Source of the DNA: Candidatus Thioglobus sp. | Lineage (GTDB): Bacteria; Pseudomonadota; Gammaproteobacteria; PS1; Pseudothioglobaceae | NCBI GenBank assembly: GCA_028345955.1 | Contig: JAOMEO010000002.1 | Location: forward strand, 1-64,000 | Length of the DNA: 64,000 nucleotides | Direction of reading: 5' to 3' | Shown here: piece after piece, positions 7,651 through 15,754 of the stretch | Layout of the letters: each line of letters starts with the position of its first letter | Position numbering within the stretch: the first letter of the stretch is position 1 | The notes under the pieces: model-generated | Databases searched by the model: none | Seen by the model: the letters and a program-made list of their open reading frames with translations, nothing else | Told to the model about the DNA's origin: nothing | Position numbers and translations under genes: made by a program

Positions 7651-9129
7651 CTACGGCAAGCAATCCAAGTAAGTCTCCGTATCCCAATTAGTAACCGTAT
7701 GGTTAAATCTTTCCCACTCGTCATTCTTGTAGTGGCTATAGACTTTATACATTTCATCAGGCATTGCAGATTTGATTACTTCATCATTTGCAAGTTCTTT
7801 CATCGCATCACCTAATGACATAGGTAGCTTCTTAACATCTTTACCTGCTTCCAAAGCTTCATAGATGTTGCGCTCTTCAGCCTCACCCGCATCGATGTTA
7901 TTATCAATACCGTCACCCATTGCCTTTAACAAGGCTGAACCCATTAAGTAAGGATTCACCATTGAATCGACTGAACGATATTCGAAACGACCTGGTGCAG
8001 AAACACGAAGCGCACAAGTACGGTTTTGATAACCCCAATCAGCAAAAATTGGCGCCCAGAAACCCGTGTCCCAAAGACGACGATATGAGTTTACTGTAGA
8101 AGAACCAATTGAAGTTAGTGCTGGCAAGTGTTTGATAACACCACCGATTGAGTTTAGACCAATAGGACCAGGCATTTTCTCGTCAATCTTAGGATCTGGC
8201 ATGAATGTGTTTTCGCCACCCTCTTTGTAAGTGAAGCATCCTGGCATACCTGGAAGCTCACCATTACCCGAAGCAATCTCTGGATGAAATACGTCTTTAC
8301 CACCTCTCCACAAAGACATATTATGGTGACAACCTGAAGCCGAAACACCCATAAATGGCTTACTCATAAAGCATGCAATCAAACCAAACTCACGTGCAAC
8401 CTGCGCACAAATTTGACGATAAGTAGTGAGACGGTCCGCATTACGTAAGACATCATCGAACTGAGTATTAAGTTCAAGTTGTCCTGGAGCATCTTCGTGA
8501 TCACCCTGAATAATATCAAGACCCATTTGTTCTGAATATTCAATTACCCTCATGAATACGGGGCGTAACTCTTCAAATTGGTCTATGTGGTAACAGTTTG
8601 GCTTCGTAACACCACCGTTTGGTCCACCATCATCTCCCCTCTTAAGCCACATCATTTCTGGTTCAGTACCGCAACGCATGTCTAAGCCATATTGATCTTG
8701 GAACTCTTTATGTTGTCTATATAGGTTCCCACGGCAGTCAGAAGTTAAAGCTGCCCCTGGGTTTTCTCGCTCCTCACGGTTTCTATAAAGTCTACAGAAA
8801 ACGCGAGCGACGCGTTTATCCCATGGAAGTTGACAAAAAGTATCAGGATCAGCTATACCAACAAGCTCTGAAGCTTCAGGTCCATAACCAATATAATCAC
8901 CATGACGGTCAATGAATAAATTAGCTGTCGAACCGTATACTAATTGAAAACCTTTTTCAGCCAAACGTTCCCAGTGACGAGCAGGAATACCTTTACCGAC
9001 AATACGGCCAGTAACTGAAACAAATTGATAATATACATATCTAATATCCAAAGCATCGATTTTAGCTTTAACTTCCTTTACTAGCTTATCGCGCCCAGGT
9101 GCATTAACGTGTTGTTCTAAATCTGTCAT
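7651..9129 (-). CDS. gmaS: Gamma-glutamylmethylamide synthetase (glutamine synthetase family)
   Basis: 492 residues of the glutamine synthetase fold: N-terminal beta-grasp (FVSVTGRIVGKGIPARHW) and a catalytic domain with GTEPEMMWL, GDHEDAPGQLELN, ASGCHHNMSLW and RVSAPGRFEYRSVD. GmaS makes gamma-glutamylmethylamide from methylamine, glutamate and ATP; GlnT-like synthetases share the family. Position directly ahead of mgsABC and near tdm supports GmaS. The ATG has a GGAGAG ribosome-binding site. It is transcribed from a promoter about 200 nt upstream, giving a long structured leader. Substrate specificity is inferred from context. Confidence 0.85.
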   Translation of the reverse strand: MTDLEQHVNAPGRDKLVKEVKAKIDALDIRYVYYQFVSVTGRIVGKGIPARHWERLAEKGFQLVYGSTANLFIDRHGDYIGYGPEASELVGIADPDTFCQLPWDKRVARVFCRLYRNREERENPGAALTSDCRGNLYRQHKEFQDQYGLDMRCGTEPEMMWLKRGDDGGPNGGVTKPNCYHIDQFEELRPVFMRVIEYSEQMGLDIIQGDHEDAPGQLELNTQFDDVLRNADRLTTYRQICAQVAREFGLIACFMSKPFMGVSASGCHHNMSLWRGGKDVFHPEIASGNGELPGMPGCFTYKEGGENTFMPDPKIDEKMPGPIGLNSIGGVIKHLPALTSIGSSTVNSYRRLWDTGFWAPIFADWGYQNRTCALRVSAPGRFEYRSVDSMVNPYLMGSALLKAMGDGIDNNIDAGEAEERNIYEALEAGKDVKKLPMSLGDAMKELANDEVIKSAMPDEMYKVYSHYKNDEWERFNHTVTNWDTETYLDCLP

Positions 9130-9337
9130 TTAATCTCTCCGATTAATTAAAAAAATCTTGTATAAGATTAGTCCCCCTTTTGCTTTTATTTTGTTTTGTT
9201 GTGATTTAATAAAACAAAACAAAATAAGTGCATCAGAAAAATTTGTCGATTAATTTAGATAAATCAAACGGTTAAGAGGACATATAAAAGAACAACTTAA
9301 CTCAAAATATCCTTGTCTCTCCACAAATTGAAATGGA
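9130..9337 (-). promoter_or_regulatory. Long structured 5' leader of gmaS
   Basis: The predicted transcript leader is about 200 nt. It holds a perfect 15-bp inverted repeat (TTATTTTGTTTTGTT at 9186-9200 with AACAAAACAAAATAA at 9213-9227). Nearer the gene, a short stem AATCTT-ATAC-AAGATT (9154-9169) is followed on the transcript by seven U residues, terminator-like, directly before the ribosome-binding site. This layout suggests attenuation or another leader control. I could not match it to a known riboswitch class. Confidence 0.5.
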
Positions 9338-9367
9338 AGTATACGCCACTTGTTATTCCATTGTCAA
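9338..9367 (-). promoter_or_regulatory. Strong sigma-70-like promoter of the gmaS-mgs operon
   Basis: On the minus strand TTGACA (9362-9367), 18 bp, TATACT (9338-9343). It is nearly consensus, and the start point would be near 9331. The rest of the 9368-9532 gap shows no gene; it is very A/T-rich. Confidence 0.7.
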
Positions 9368-9532
9368 GAAATTTTTTTGATTTTAAAGAAATTATGAAAA
9401 GTATTATATTTCTTCTATGAATCACTCAAAAAAACTAAAAATAATTGTAAATTCTTGCAAGCCTATAAACAAAGCTATATTATGAATATTGACACAAAAT
9501 TAGTTAGCAACTGAGTTATGATTAATTTATCG

Positions 9533-10183
9533 TTAATCGGGGCTGTTTGAGCAAATAACAGTTAAAAATTGACATTCATCAGAGATGATTTTTTTTGGAC
9601 CATGAGGCTTATCTGAGTCAAAATATATTGAATCTCCTTTCTTAAAGTGATACACCTGGGTTCCGTAATAATAATCCATTTGACCTTTAAGCATGTAAAT
9701 AAACTCAACACCTTTATGTTGAAATTCAGGGAAATCATAATCTCTAGAAGTAACGGTAATTAGACAAGGTTCGACTTTTAGTGAACCACCAACGGTATGC
9801 CCTAGAAGCTGATAGTGTCGCCCTGCATCTGAGCCTGCCCTTTCAATTGTTAATCCTTCACCTGACTTAACAAACGTAGGTTCGACATCTTTATCGTGTT
9901 GTTTAAACAGCGAAGTGATTGATATATTGAGTGCGTGGCATATCAACTGAATAGTTTTTAGTGAGGCACTAATCTGGCCATTCTCTATCTTTGAAAGCAT
10001 GCTTGCAGAAAGCAAAGACTGTCTTGACAACTGTTGAAGAGTAACACCAGCATTTTTTCGGGCAATTCTGACTTGCTTGCCTATTGAAGCCTCTAATTGT
10101 TTATCACTACCAAAACTAGGTAGCGCTTTATTAATAATTGATACACCCTTTTTAAGGGGTGTCTCTTCTGGATTTGAAGCCAT
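9533..10183 (-). CDS. XRE-family transcriptional regulator with C-terminal cupin domain
   Basis: 216 residues. A helix-turn-helix lies at about residues 30-85 (VRIARKNAGVTLQQLSRQSLLSASMLSKIENGQISASLKTI). A cupin sensor is at about 140-212 (FPEFQHKGVEFIYMLKGQMDYYYG, YFDSDKPHGPKKI). Regulators of this PuuR-like design often bind a small amine- or amino-acid-derived effector. It lies on the same strand upstream of the gmaS promoter, so it is a good candidate controller of the methylamine genes, although target and ligand are inferred. Confidence 0.85.
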   Translation of the reverse strand: MASNPEETPLKKGVSIINKALPSFGSDKQLEASIGKQVRIARKNAGVTLQQLSRQSLLSASMLSKIENGQISASLKTIQLICHALNISITSLFKQHDKDVEPTFVKSGEGLTIERAGSDAGRHYQLLGHTVGGSLKVEPCLITVTSRDYDFPEFQHKGVEFIYMLKGQMDYYYGTQVYHFKKGDSIYFDSDKPHGPKKIISDECQFLTVICSNSPD

Positions 10184-10275
10184 TATCGAGTGTTACTTAG
10201 AATAAAAAAAAATAATTTAGAGGAACAATTTTAACAGACTACAATCCTAAATGACCTTATTAATACTGACAGTAA

Positions 10276-11289
10276 TTATTTTGAACGTCGACTTCTTCGT
10301 TTTTTAACTGGAGTAGAGTCATCGCCTAGAAATATAGCTCTAGACCCTTTTGACATTTTTCCTATCTTTTCTTCAATATCTAGCATGCTTGGTGATTCGT
10401 TCATTTGATGTTCATCCATTGCTTGTCTCATGGCTTTAATATGTCCAAAAGTTGTTCCACAGCAACCACCAATAATCCTTGCTCCAGAGTTCATTGCAAG
10501 ATGAACATAATCAGCCATCAATTTCTCGGTTCCTGTATAAACGATGCTGCCTTCTTTAAATTTTGGAATACCACAGTTCGCCTTAGCAATTACGGTTGTA
10601 TCCGGATCTACATGTCGACTTATATCAGTAATTGTTGCCAATAGGTCAGATGCACCTATCCCACAGTTAGCTCCAAAACCTGAGAGACCAAGATCTTTTG
10701 CCTTGATAGCAAGATTTGCTGGGGTGACACCCATCATCGTTTTTCCTGCAGTATCAAAACTCATCGTAGCACAGACAGGAAGTTCAAACTCTTTTACTGC
10801 ATCAAGGGCAGCTTCTAACTCTTCCATGGCATACATGGTCTCCAACCACAAAACATCAACACCTCCCTCAACGAGTCCTTCGGCTTGCACTTTAAATGCC
10901 TCTGTCGCTTCTTTAGTGGTCATTGGCCCGTGTGGTTCGATGATCTCACCTGTTGGTCCCATTGACCCAGCCACTACAATAAGACGGTCTGCTTTATCGG
11001 CAACCTCTCTTGCAATAATAGCTGCAGTCTTATTCAATTCGAAAACTCGATTCTCAAGCTTGTGAAGCTTCAGTCTAAAAGCCGTACCACCAAAGCTATT
11101 TGTTAATAAAAGGTCAGAACCAGCGTCAATAAAGCCTTGATGTAAAGCACGAATTCGCTCAGCATGATTCACATTCCATGGCTCTGGCGGGTCTCCCGTT
11201 TCAAGACCCATACCGAACAAGTTAGTGCCCGTAGCACCATCAGCCAGTATGTGTTTTTTTTCACTTATAATTTTTAAAAAATTATTCAC
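10276..11289 (-). CDS. Betaine/methyl donor-homocysteine S-methyltransferase family protein
   Basis: 337 residues of the homocysteine S-methyltransferase domain. Motifs: ILADGATGTNLFGMG, VAGSMGPTGEII, WLETMYAMEELEAAL, and zinc ligands at FGANCGIG and GGCCGTT. The likely reaction is transfer of a methyl group to homocysteine to make methionine. Proximity to betaine/TMAO genes suggests betaine as donor (BHMT-like) rather than S-methylmethionine (MmuM). The start is a GTG codon. The C-terminal tail is very basic (KKRRSRRSK). Confidence 0.8.
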   Translation of the reverse strand: MNNFLKIISEKKHILADGATGTNLFGMGLETGDPPEPWNVNHAERIRALHQGFIDAGSDLLLTNSFGGTAFRLKLHKLENRVFELNKTAAIIAREVADKADRLIVVAGSMGPTGEIIEPHGPMTTKEATEAFKVQAEGLVEGGVDVLWLETMYAMEELEAALDAVKEFELPVCATMSFDTAGKTMMGVTPANLAIKAKDLGLSGFGANCGIGASDLLATITDISRHVDPDTTVIAKANCGIPKFKEGSIVYTGTEKLMADYVHLAMNSGARIIGGCCGTTFGHIKAMRQAMDEHQMNESPSMLDIEEKIGKMSKGSRAIFLGDDSTPVKKRRSRRSK

Positions 11290-11527
11290 TGTTATAAAGA
11301 ATTAAAGTCTCTATATAAAGCAAAAGAATATGTGGTCCAGATGCATTAATAAAGATCGTGAATATGATACAGTTGTTACGTTTTCATATCAATTTATTAT
11401 CATTCACAGAAAGTTCAAATTATTGTCATCAATAATTTCACATTATTTTTGATAATTAACTACTGTTATAAATCAATACCTATATAATCTGAGATAAAAA
11501 TCTAACTCACAAATTGTGAATATTTTG
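11290..11527. other. Intergenic region with candidate sucA promoter
   Basis: About 240 bp of A/T-rich DNA between the divergent homocysteine methyltransferase gene and the sucA region. A consensus -10 hexamer TATAAT lies at 11483-11488 on the plus strand without a well-placed -35 box, so an activator may be needed. No gene is seen. Confidence 0.45.
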
Positions 11528-11650
11528 ATGACAGAGCAAGAGAGTGATTACAGGCTAATTTATAGCCAACAGGCTTATCTCGGACATTTGCAAAAAAATC
11601 CTAAACTTCTTTATTTTCTTCCTTTAAATCCTTGCAATAATGAAAACTAA
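11528..11650 (+). CDS. Short upstream ORF overlapping the sucA start
   Basis: A 40-codon ORF (MTEQESDYRLIYSQQAYLGH...) whose stop lies 11 nt inside sucA in another frame. Neither start has a clear Shine-Dalgarno sequence. It may couple translation to sucA. Alternatively it carries the usual SucA N-terminal arm displaced by a frameshift, since this SucA is about 40 residues shorter than typical and the peptide has a faint resemblance to the xxYLxxLxxxP pattern found there. Coding status is uncertain. Confidence 0.3.
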   Translation: MTEQESDYRLIYSQQAYLGHLQKNPKLLYFLPLNPCNNEN

Positions 11651-14324
11651 TTCCATCTCACATAAAGATGTAATTGATCGCTTTGTTAGTTACGGTGAGA
11701 GTAATTTTGAAACGACTTCAGTTAATAATCATTCTGATGGTAGAAGTAAAGAGCAGCTTGGAGTTCTTCGTCTCATATATGCTTACCGATTCTCTGGACA
11801 TTTAAGCGCAAAACTTGATCCCTTAAATCGACCAAGACATCATGCAACACAACCTTTTAAGATTTCTGAATTCGGATTAAGCGACGATGACCTCGACAAG
11901 ACTTTTGGTATGGGTTCCTACCAGGATCCAAATTGCAAAACTTTACGTGAGCTTCGTGCCTCCCTAGAAAAAAACTATTGCGGCAGCCTAGGTGCTGAAT
12001 ATATGCAAATACCGAACATTGAGGAAAGGAAGTGGATTCAACATCGAATTGAAACCATGTCCTTGGAGCCAGAAAATTCGCCAGAATATCAAAAATGGTT
12101 ACTTCAGCGTTTAACGGCAGCTGAAGTTTTTGAAAAATTTTTACACAATAAATATGTTGGCCAAAAGCGCTTCTCCTTAGAAGGTAGTGACACATTAATA
12201 CCTCTACTTAATGTCCTGATTGAGCATTCTGGAAGTCATTCAATGAAAAGGATTTGCCTAGGGATGGCTCACCGCGGTCGATTGAATGTATTAATTAATA
12301 TCATGGGTAAGCTTGCAGAAAAATTGTTTCAAGAATTCGATGGCGATCTTGGTCTTACTAAAAACCAAACAGGCGATGTGAAATACCATCAGGGCTTCTC
12401 TTCAGACATTAAAACCTCTCGAAATGACATCCATCTTGCCCTAATGTTTAACCCTTCTCATCTAGAATTAGTGAACCCAGTGATTGAAGGTTATGCTCGC
12501 TATCATCAAGAAAAAATTGGTGATGAAGAGGGTCAAAAGATATTGCCAGTCCTTATTCATGGAGATGCTGCATTTTCGGGCCAAGGTATTGTTATGGAGA
12601 CATTAAACATGTCCCAGTCACGAGGCTATACCACTAAGGGCACTATACATATCATTATCAATAATCAGATTGGTTTTACTACAAGTAAGCAATACGATGC
12701 GAGGTCGACCGATTATTGTACGGATGTTGTGAAGATGGTAAATGCACCTGTTTTTCATGTCAACGCGGAAGACCCTGAAATGATGAGCTTTATAACGCGC
12801 TTGGCGCTAGATTACCGTATGCGATATAAAAAAGATGTGGTAATTGATATGATCTGCTATAGGCGCCATGGTCACAACGAAGCTGACGAACCAGCTGTCA
12901 CCCAACCAATGATGTATGAAGCTATACGAAAAATGCCTACAACAAGAGCAAACTATGCCGCTACCCTATTGAAGCAAGGTATTATCGATCAGTCAGAAAT
13001 CGATGTAATGATTAAAGACTATCGTCAACAATTAAAAGATGGAAAGAGGGTTGCCTACAACATCGTAAAGCCTGAAAATAGAAGAGCTTGGGAAGTTCTT
13101 TGGGAGGATTACTTTAACTCTTCATGGTTGGCGCCTTATGAATCTGCCATTACCCTTAAGCACATCAAAAAACTCAATAAGAAACTTCAAGCCGTTCCTA
13201 AGGGTTTTGAACTCCATCCTCGAGTTAAAAAAATGTTGTCGGAGAGACAAAAAATGGCAGATGGTAAAATTAATGCAGACTGGGGCTTTGCTGAAACCTT
13301 AGCTTATGCTAGTCTTGCAGAACAAGGGACTTCAATAAGACTCTCTGGACAAGACACTGGAAGAGGCACTTTTTTTCACCGCCATGCTGTCGTTCACAAT
13401 CAGTTGTGCATTGAGGACTATATTCCTCTCCAGCACATCAGTAAAAAACAAGGGAGAGTTCAAATTATTGACTCAATCCTTTCAGAAGAAGCTGCCCTCG
13501 GATTTGAGTATGGCTATGCAACTGCGAATCCTGAATCTTTGGTTATATGGGAAGCTCAATTTGGAGACTTTGCAAATGGCGCGCAGGCAATCATTGACCA
13601 ATTTGTTGCCTCCGCAGAAGCTAAATGGGGTCGCCTCTCTAACTTAGTTATGCTGCTACCTCATGGCTTAGAAGGTCAAGGACCTGAACACTCCTCAGGT
13701 CGAATAGAAAGATTCCTTCAGTTATGCGCTAGTTGGAATATGCAAGTCTGTGTGCCGTCTACCGCTTCCCAAATATTTCACTTAATGAGACGTCAAGTTA
13801 TAAGAAAGTTTCGAGCGCCATTGATTATTATGTCACCAAAAAGCTTACTCAGGAACCCTCTTGCTGCTTCACCTTTATTTAAATTTACAGAGGGAAAATT
13901 TAAAGACGTTTATGAGGAACAGTATGACAACATTAAAGACAAAAAAGTTGACCGCGTCGTTATGTGCAGTGGTAAAGTTTTCTATGAATTGTTAACTCGA
14001 CGACAAGATGACCAAATTAACAATGTGGCTATTCTTAGGCTTGAGCAACTCTATCCCTTTCCACTCGAATTGCTCAAATCAGAACTCGCAAAGTATCCTA
14101 ACTCTAAGGAGTTGATTTGGTGTCAAGAAGAACCTATCAATCAAGGAGCATGGTACACTTCAAGACATAACTTTATGCAATGTACATCAGAAAATCAAAT
14201 CTTGGATGTTGTTGCTCGTGACCTTTACTCTGCACCTGCAGAAGGCAGTGTTAGGCAACACAATTTAAACCAAAACTACGTAATTGAACAGGCTCTTGGT
14301 CTTCAGCCAGTCAAACAGCGCTAG
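11640..14324 (+). CDS. sucA: 2-oxoglutarate dehydrogenase E1 component
   Basis: 894 residues, a thiamine-diphosphate enzyme that decarboxylates 2-oxoglutarate in the TCA cycle and passes the succinyl group to SucB. Characteristic motifs are LRLIYAYRFSGHLSAKLDPL, MAHRGRLNVLIN, GDAAFSGQGIVMETL, NNQIGFTTS, RRHGHNEADEPA and LPHGLEGQGPEHSSGR. The family is usually about 930-950 residues, so the E2-interacting N-terminal arm is short or encoded in the overlapping upstream frame. sucB follows after 12 bp. No sucCD or lpd is in the window. Confidence 0.95.
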   Translation: MKTNSISHKDVIDRFVSYGESNFETTSVNNHSDGRSKEQLGVLRLIYAYRFSGHLSAKLDPLNRPRHHATQPFKISEFGLSDDDLDKTFGMGSYQDPNCKTLRELRASLEKNYCGSLGAEYMQIPNIEERKWIQHRIETMSLEPENSPEYQKWLLQRLTAAEVFEKFLHNKYVGQKRFSLEGSDTLIPLLNVLIEHSGSHSMKRICLGMAHRGRLNVLINIMGKLAEKLFQEFDGDLGLTKNQTGDVKYHQGFSSDIKTSRNDIHLALMFNPSHLELVNPVIEGYARYHQEKIGDEEGQKILPVLIHGDAAFSGQGIVMETLNMSQSRGYTTKGTIHIIINNQIGFTTSKQYDARSTDYCTDVVKMVNAPVFHVNAEDPEMMSFITRLALDYRMRYKKDVVIDMICYRRHGHNEADEPAVTQPMMYEAIRKMPTTRANYAATLLKQGIIDQSEIDVMIKDYRQQLKDGKRVAYNIVKPENRRAWEVLWEDYFNSSWLAPYESAITLKHIKKLNKKLQAVPKGFELHPRVKKMLSERQKMADGKINADWGFAETLAYASLAEQGTSIRLSGQDTGRGTFFHRHAVVHNQLCIEDYIPLQHISKKQGRVQIIDSILSEEAALGFEYGYATANPESLVIWEAQFGDFANGAQAIIDQFVASAEAKWGRLSNLVMLLPHGLEGQGPEHSSGRIERFLQLCASWNMQVCVPSTASQIFHLMRRQVIRKFRAPLIIMSPKSLLRNPLAASPLFKFTEGKFKDVYEEQYDNIKDKKVDRVVMCSGKVFYELLTRRQDDQINNVAILRLEQLYPFPLELLKSELAKYPNSKELIWCQEEPINQGAWYTSRHNFMQCTSENQILDVVARDLYSAPAEGSVRQHNLNQNYVIEQALGLQPVKQR

Positions 14325-14336
14325 GAGTATACATAA

Positions 14337-15494
14337 ATGATAGAAGTAAAAGTTCCTGTCCTGCCAGAATCTATTAACGAGGCAACGGTAGCTGTTTGGC
14401 ATAAAAAGCCTGGTGACTTTGTTGAACTAGATGACGTCATTGTCGAAATTGAAACTGAGAAAGTCGTACTTGAGGTTCCCGCAGAGGACTCAGGCGTACT
14501 AACTGAAATTAAAGCAAAAGAAGGTGAAACAGTTGGAGAACAACAGGTACTAGGAATAATCGAGAGAAAACCGCAAGATGATTCCAAAGAAGCCTCAACT
14601 GCTAAAAGTGATTCAACTAAAAAAGAAGAACCTACTCAGGAAACTCCTGAAGAAATAGAACAAGAGGCTTCCGAGGAAGTGACTCAAGAAGCTCCTGAAG
14701 AAAAAGAACAAGAGGCTTCCGAGAAAGTGATTCAGGAACCCCAACAAAATAGCTCTGAACTTTCAGATAATGGAGATGCTTCGCCTAAAGGAAACCGCTT
14801 AGAAGAAAAAGTACCAATGAGTCGAATTCGTAAAACAATAGCGAAAAGATTACATTCAGCGACACAAAATACTGCGATGTTAACAACTTTTAATGAAGTT
14901 GATATGAGCGCTATACTTTCTATGAGATCAACCTATAAAGAAGCTTTTGAGAAAAAGTACTCGGTCAAACTAGGTCTTATGTCATTTTTTGTTAAGGCGG
15001 CTGTCGAGTCACTTAAAAAATTTCCAACGGTAAACGCTTATCTGGATGGTGATGATATCGTTTATCACGCTTATTGCGATGTTTCTATTGCAATCTCTTC
15101 AGAGCGTGGACTTGTCGTTCCAGTACTTAGGGATGCCCACAAGATGGCAATGCATGATATTGAAAAATCAATCATTGATTTTTCAGTTAGAGCTCAAGAT
15201 GGCACACTTGGTATTGACGAAATGAGTGGTGGTACCTTTACCATTTCCAATGGCGGTGTGTTTGGTTCGCTTCTCTCGACACCGATTCTGAATAGTCCAC
15301 AAAGTGCAATATTGGGAATGCACAAAACACAAGAACGACCTGTAGTGGTTGATGGTGAAATTGTGATTCGACCAATGATGTACCTTGCACTTTCTTATGA
15401 TCACCAAATCATTGACGGCAAAGAAGCCGTTCAATTCTTGATTTCTATTAAAGAAGCCTTAGAAGATCCAACTCGATTATTGCTAAAAGTCTGA
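14337..15494 (+). CDS. sucB: 2-oxoglutarate dehydrogenase E2 (dihydrolipoamide succinyltransferase)
   Basis: 385 residues. The lipoyl domain spans residues 1-78, with the lipoylated lysine in [13 protein letters not shown]. The catalytic domain begins near residue 155 ([18 protein letters not shown]) and ends with the active-site [13 protein letters not shown]. Between them lies an acidic linker with a 16-residue tandem repeat ([16 protein letters not shown] / [16 protein letters not shown]). The usual E3-binding (PSBD) domain, with its GTGxxGRIxxxD signature, is not visible. How E3 is recruited is therefore unclear. It is co-transcribed with sucA and followed by a strong terminator. Confidence 0.93.
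   Translation: MIEVKVPVLPESINEATVAVWHKKPGDFVELDDVIVEIETEKVVLEVPAEDSGVLTEIKAKEGETVGEQQVLGIIERKPQDDSKEASTAKSDSTKKEEPTQETPEEIEQEASEEVTQEAPEEKEQEASEKVIQEPQQNSSELSDNGDASPKGNRLEEKVPMSRIRKTIAKRLHSATQNTAMLTTFNEVDMSAILSMRSTYKEAFEKKYSVKLGLMSFFVKAAVESLKKFPTVNAYLDGDDIVYHAYCDVSIAISSERGLVVPVLRDAHKMAMHDIEKSIIDFSVRAQDGTLGIDEMSGGTFTISNGGVFGSLLSTPILNSPQSAILGMHKTQERPVVVDGEIVIRPMMYLALSYDHQIIDGKEAVQFLISIKEALEDPTRLLLKV
14640..14735 (+). repeat. 48-bp tandem duplication encoding the SucB acidic linker
   Basis: Two 48-bp in-frame copies (14640-14687, 14688-14735) encode [16 protein letters not shown] and [16 protein letters not shown]. Both DNA copies share CTCCTGAAGAA and GAACAAGAGGCTTCCGAG. Slippage at this site would change linker length without breaking the frame. 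Confidence 0.85.
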
Positions 15495-15514
15495 TATAAA
15501 GTAGATGATAAAAA

Positions 15515-15543
15515 AAAAGGGCGGTATTAAATACCGCCCTTTT
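15515..15543. terminator. Bidirectional intrinsic terminator between sucB and the amt unit
   Basis: AAAAGGGCGGTATTAAATACCGCCCTTTT forms a G/C-rich stem flanked by A and T tracts, so it can stop transcription from both directions. It lies between convergent genes. Confidence 0.9.
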
Positions 15544-15567
15544 ACTATTAGTAAGACTTACAACGTA

Positions 15568-15735
15568 TTACTGATGCTTGTCATACTTCTCATGCTCGGA
15601 CTGGTTTCCCATAGCTAAAATGACAATACACATAACTATAGCAATAAAGCTGTACCAACCGGCACCACCGTCTGCTCCAATGTACATGCCAACATCTGTA
15701 AGAAGTTCGTCCCACGAGTTTGCTGGAAATCCCAT
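15568..15735 (-). CDS. 55-residue single-span membrane protein paired with the ammonium transporter
   Basis: Too short for the ORF track. It encodes MGFPANSWDELLTDVGMYIG, a hydrophobic span YSFIAIVMCIVILAM and a charged tail EHEKYDKHQ. A strong ribosome-binding site AAGGAG sits just before the ATG, only 20 bp after the amt stop on the same strand, so the two are co-transcribed. The glnK gene that often neighbours amt is absent here. Function is unknown; an accessory subunit or regulator of the transporter is a reasonable inference. Confidence 0.75.
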   Translation of the reverse strand: MGFPANSWDELLTDVGMYIGADGGAGWYSFIAIVMCIVILAMGNQSEHEKYDKHQ

Positions 15736-15754
15736 AATTATCTCCTTATATTAA

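Noticed and set aside
9130-9331. Glycine or SAM riboswitch in the gmaS leader
   Set aside because: Looked for the conserved core sequences of these classes and did not see them; only generic inverted repeats are present.
10544-11065. 173-residue plus-strand ORF
   Set aside because: Lies wholly antisense within the homocysteine methyltransferase gene, which has clear motifs; the antisense product shows only low-complexity Ser/Ala composition.
15183-15434. 83-residue minus-strand ORF in sucB
   Set aside because: Antisense to the conserved SucB catalytic domain; His/Cys-rich translation is a by-product of the codon pattern.
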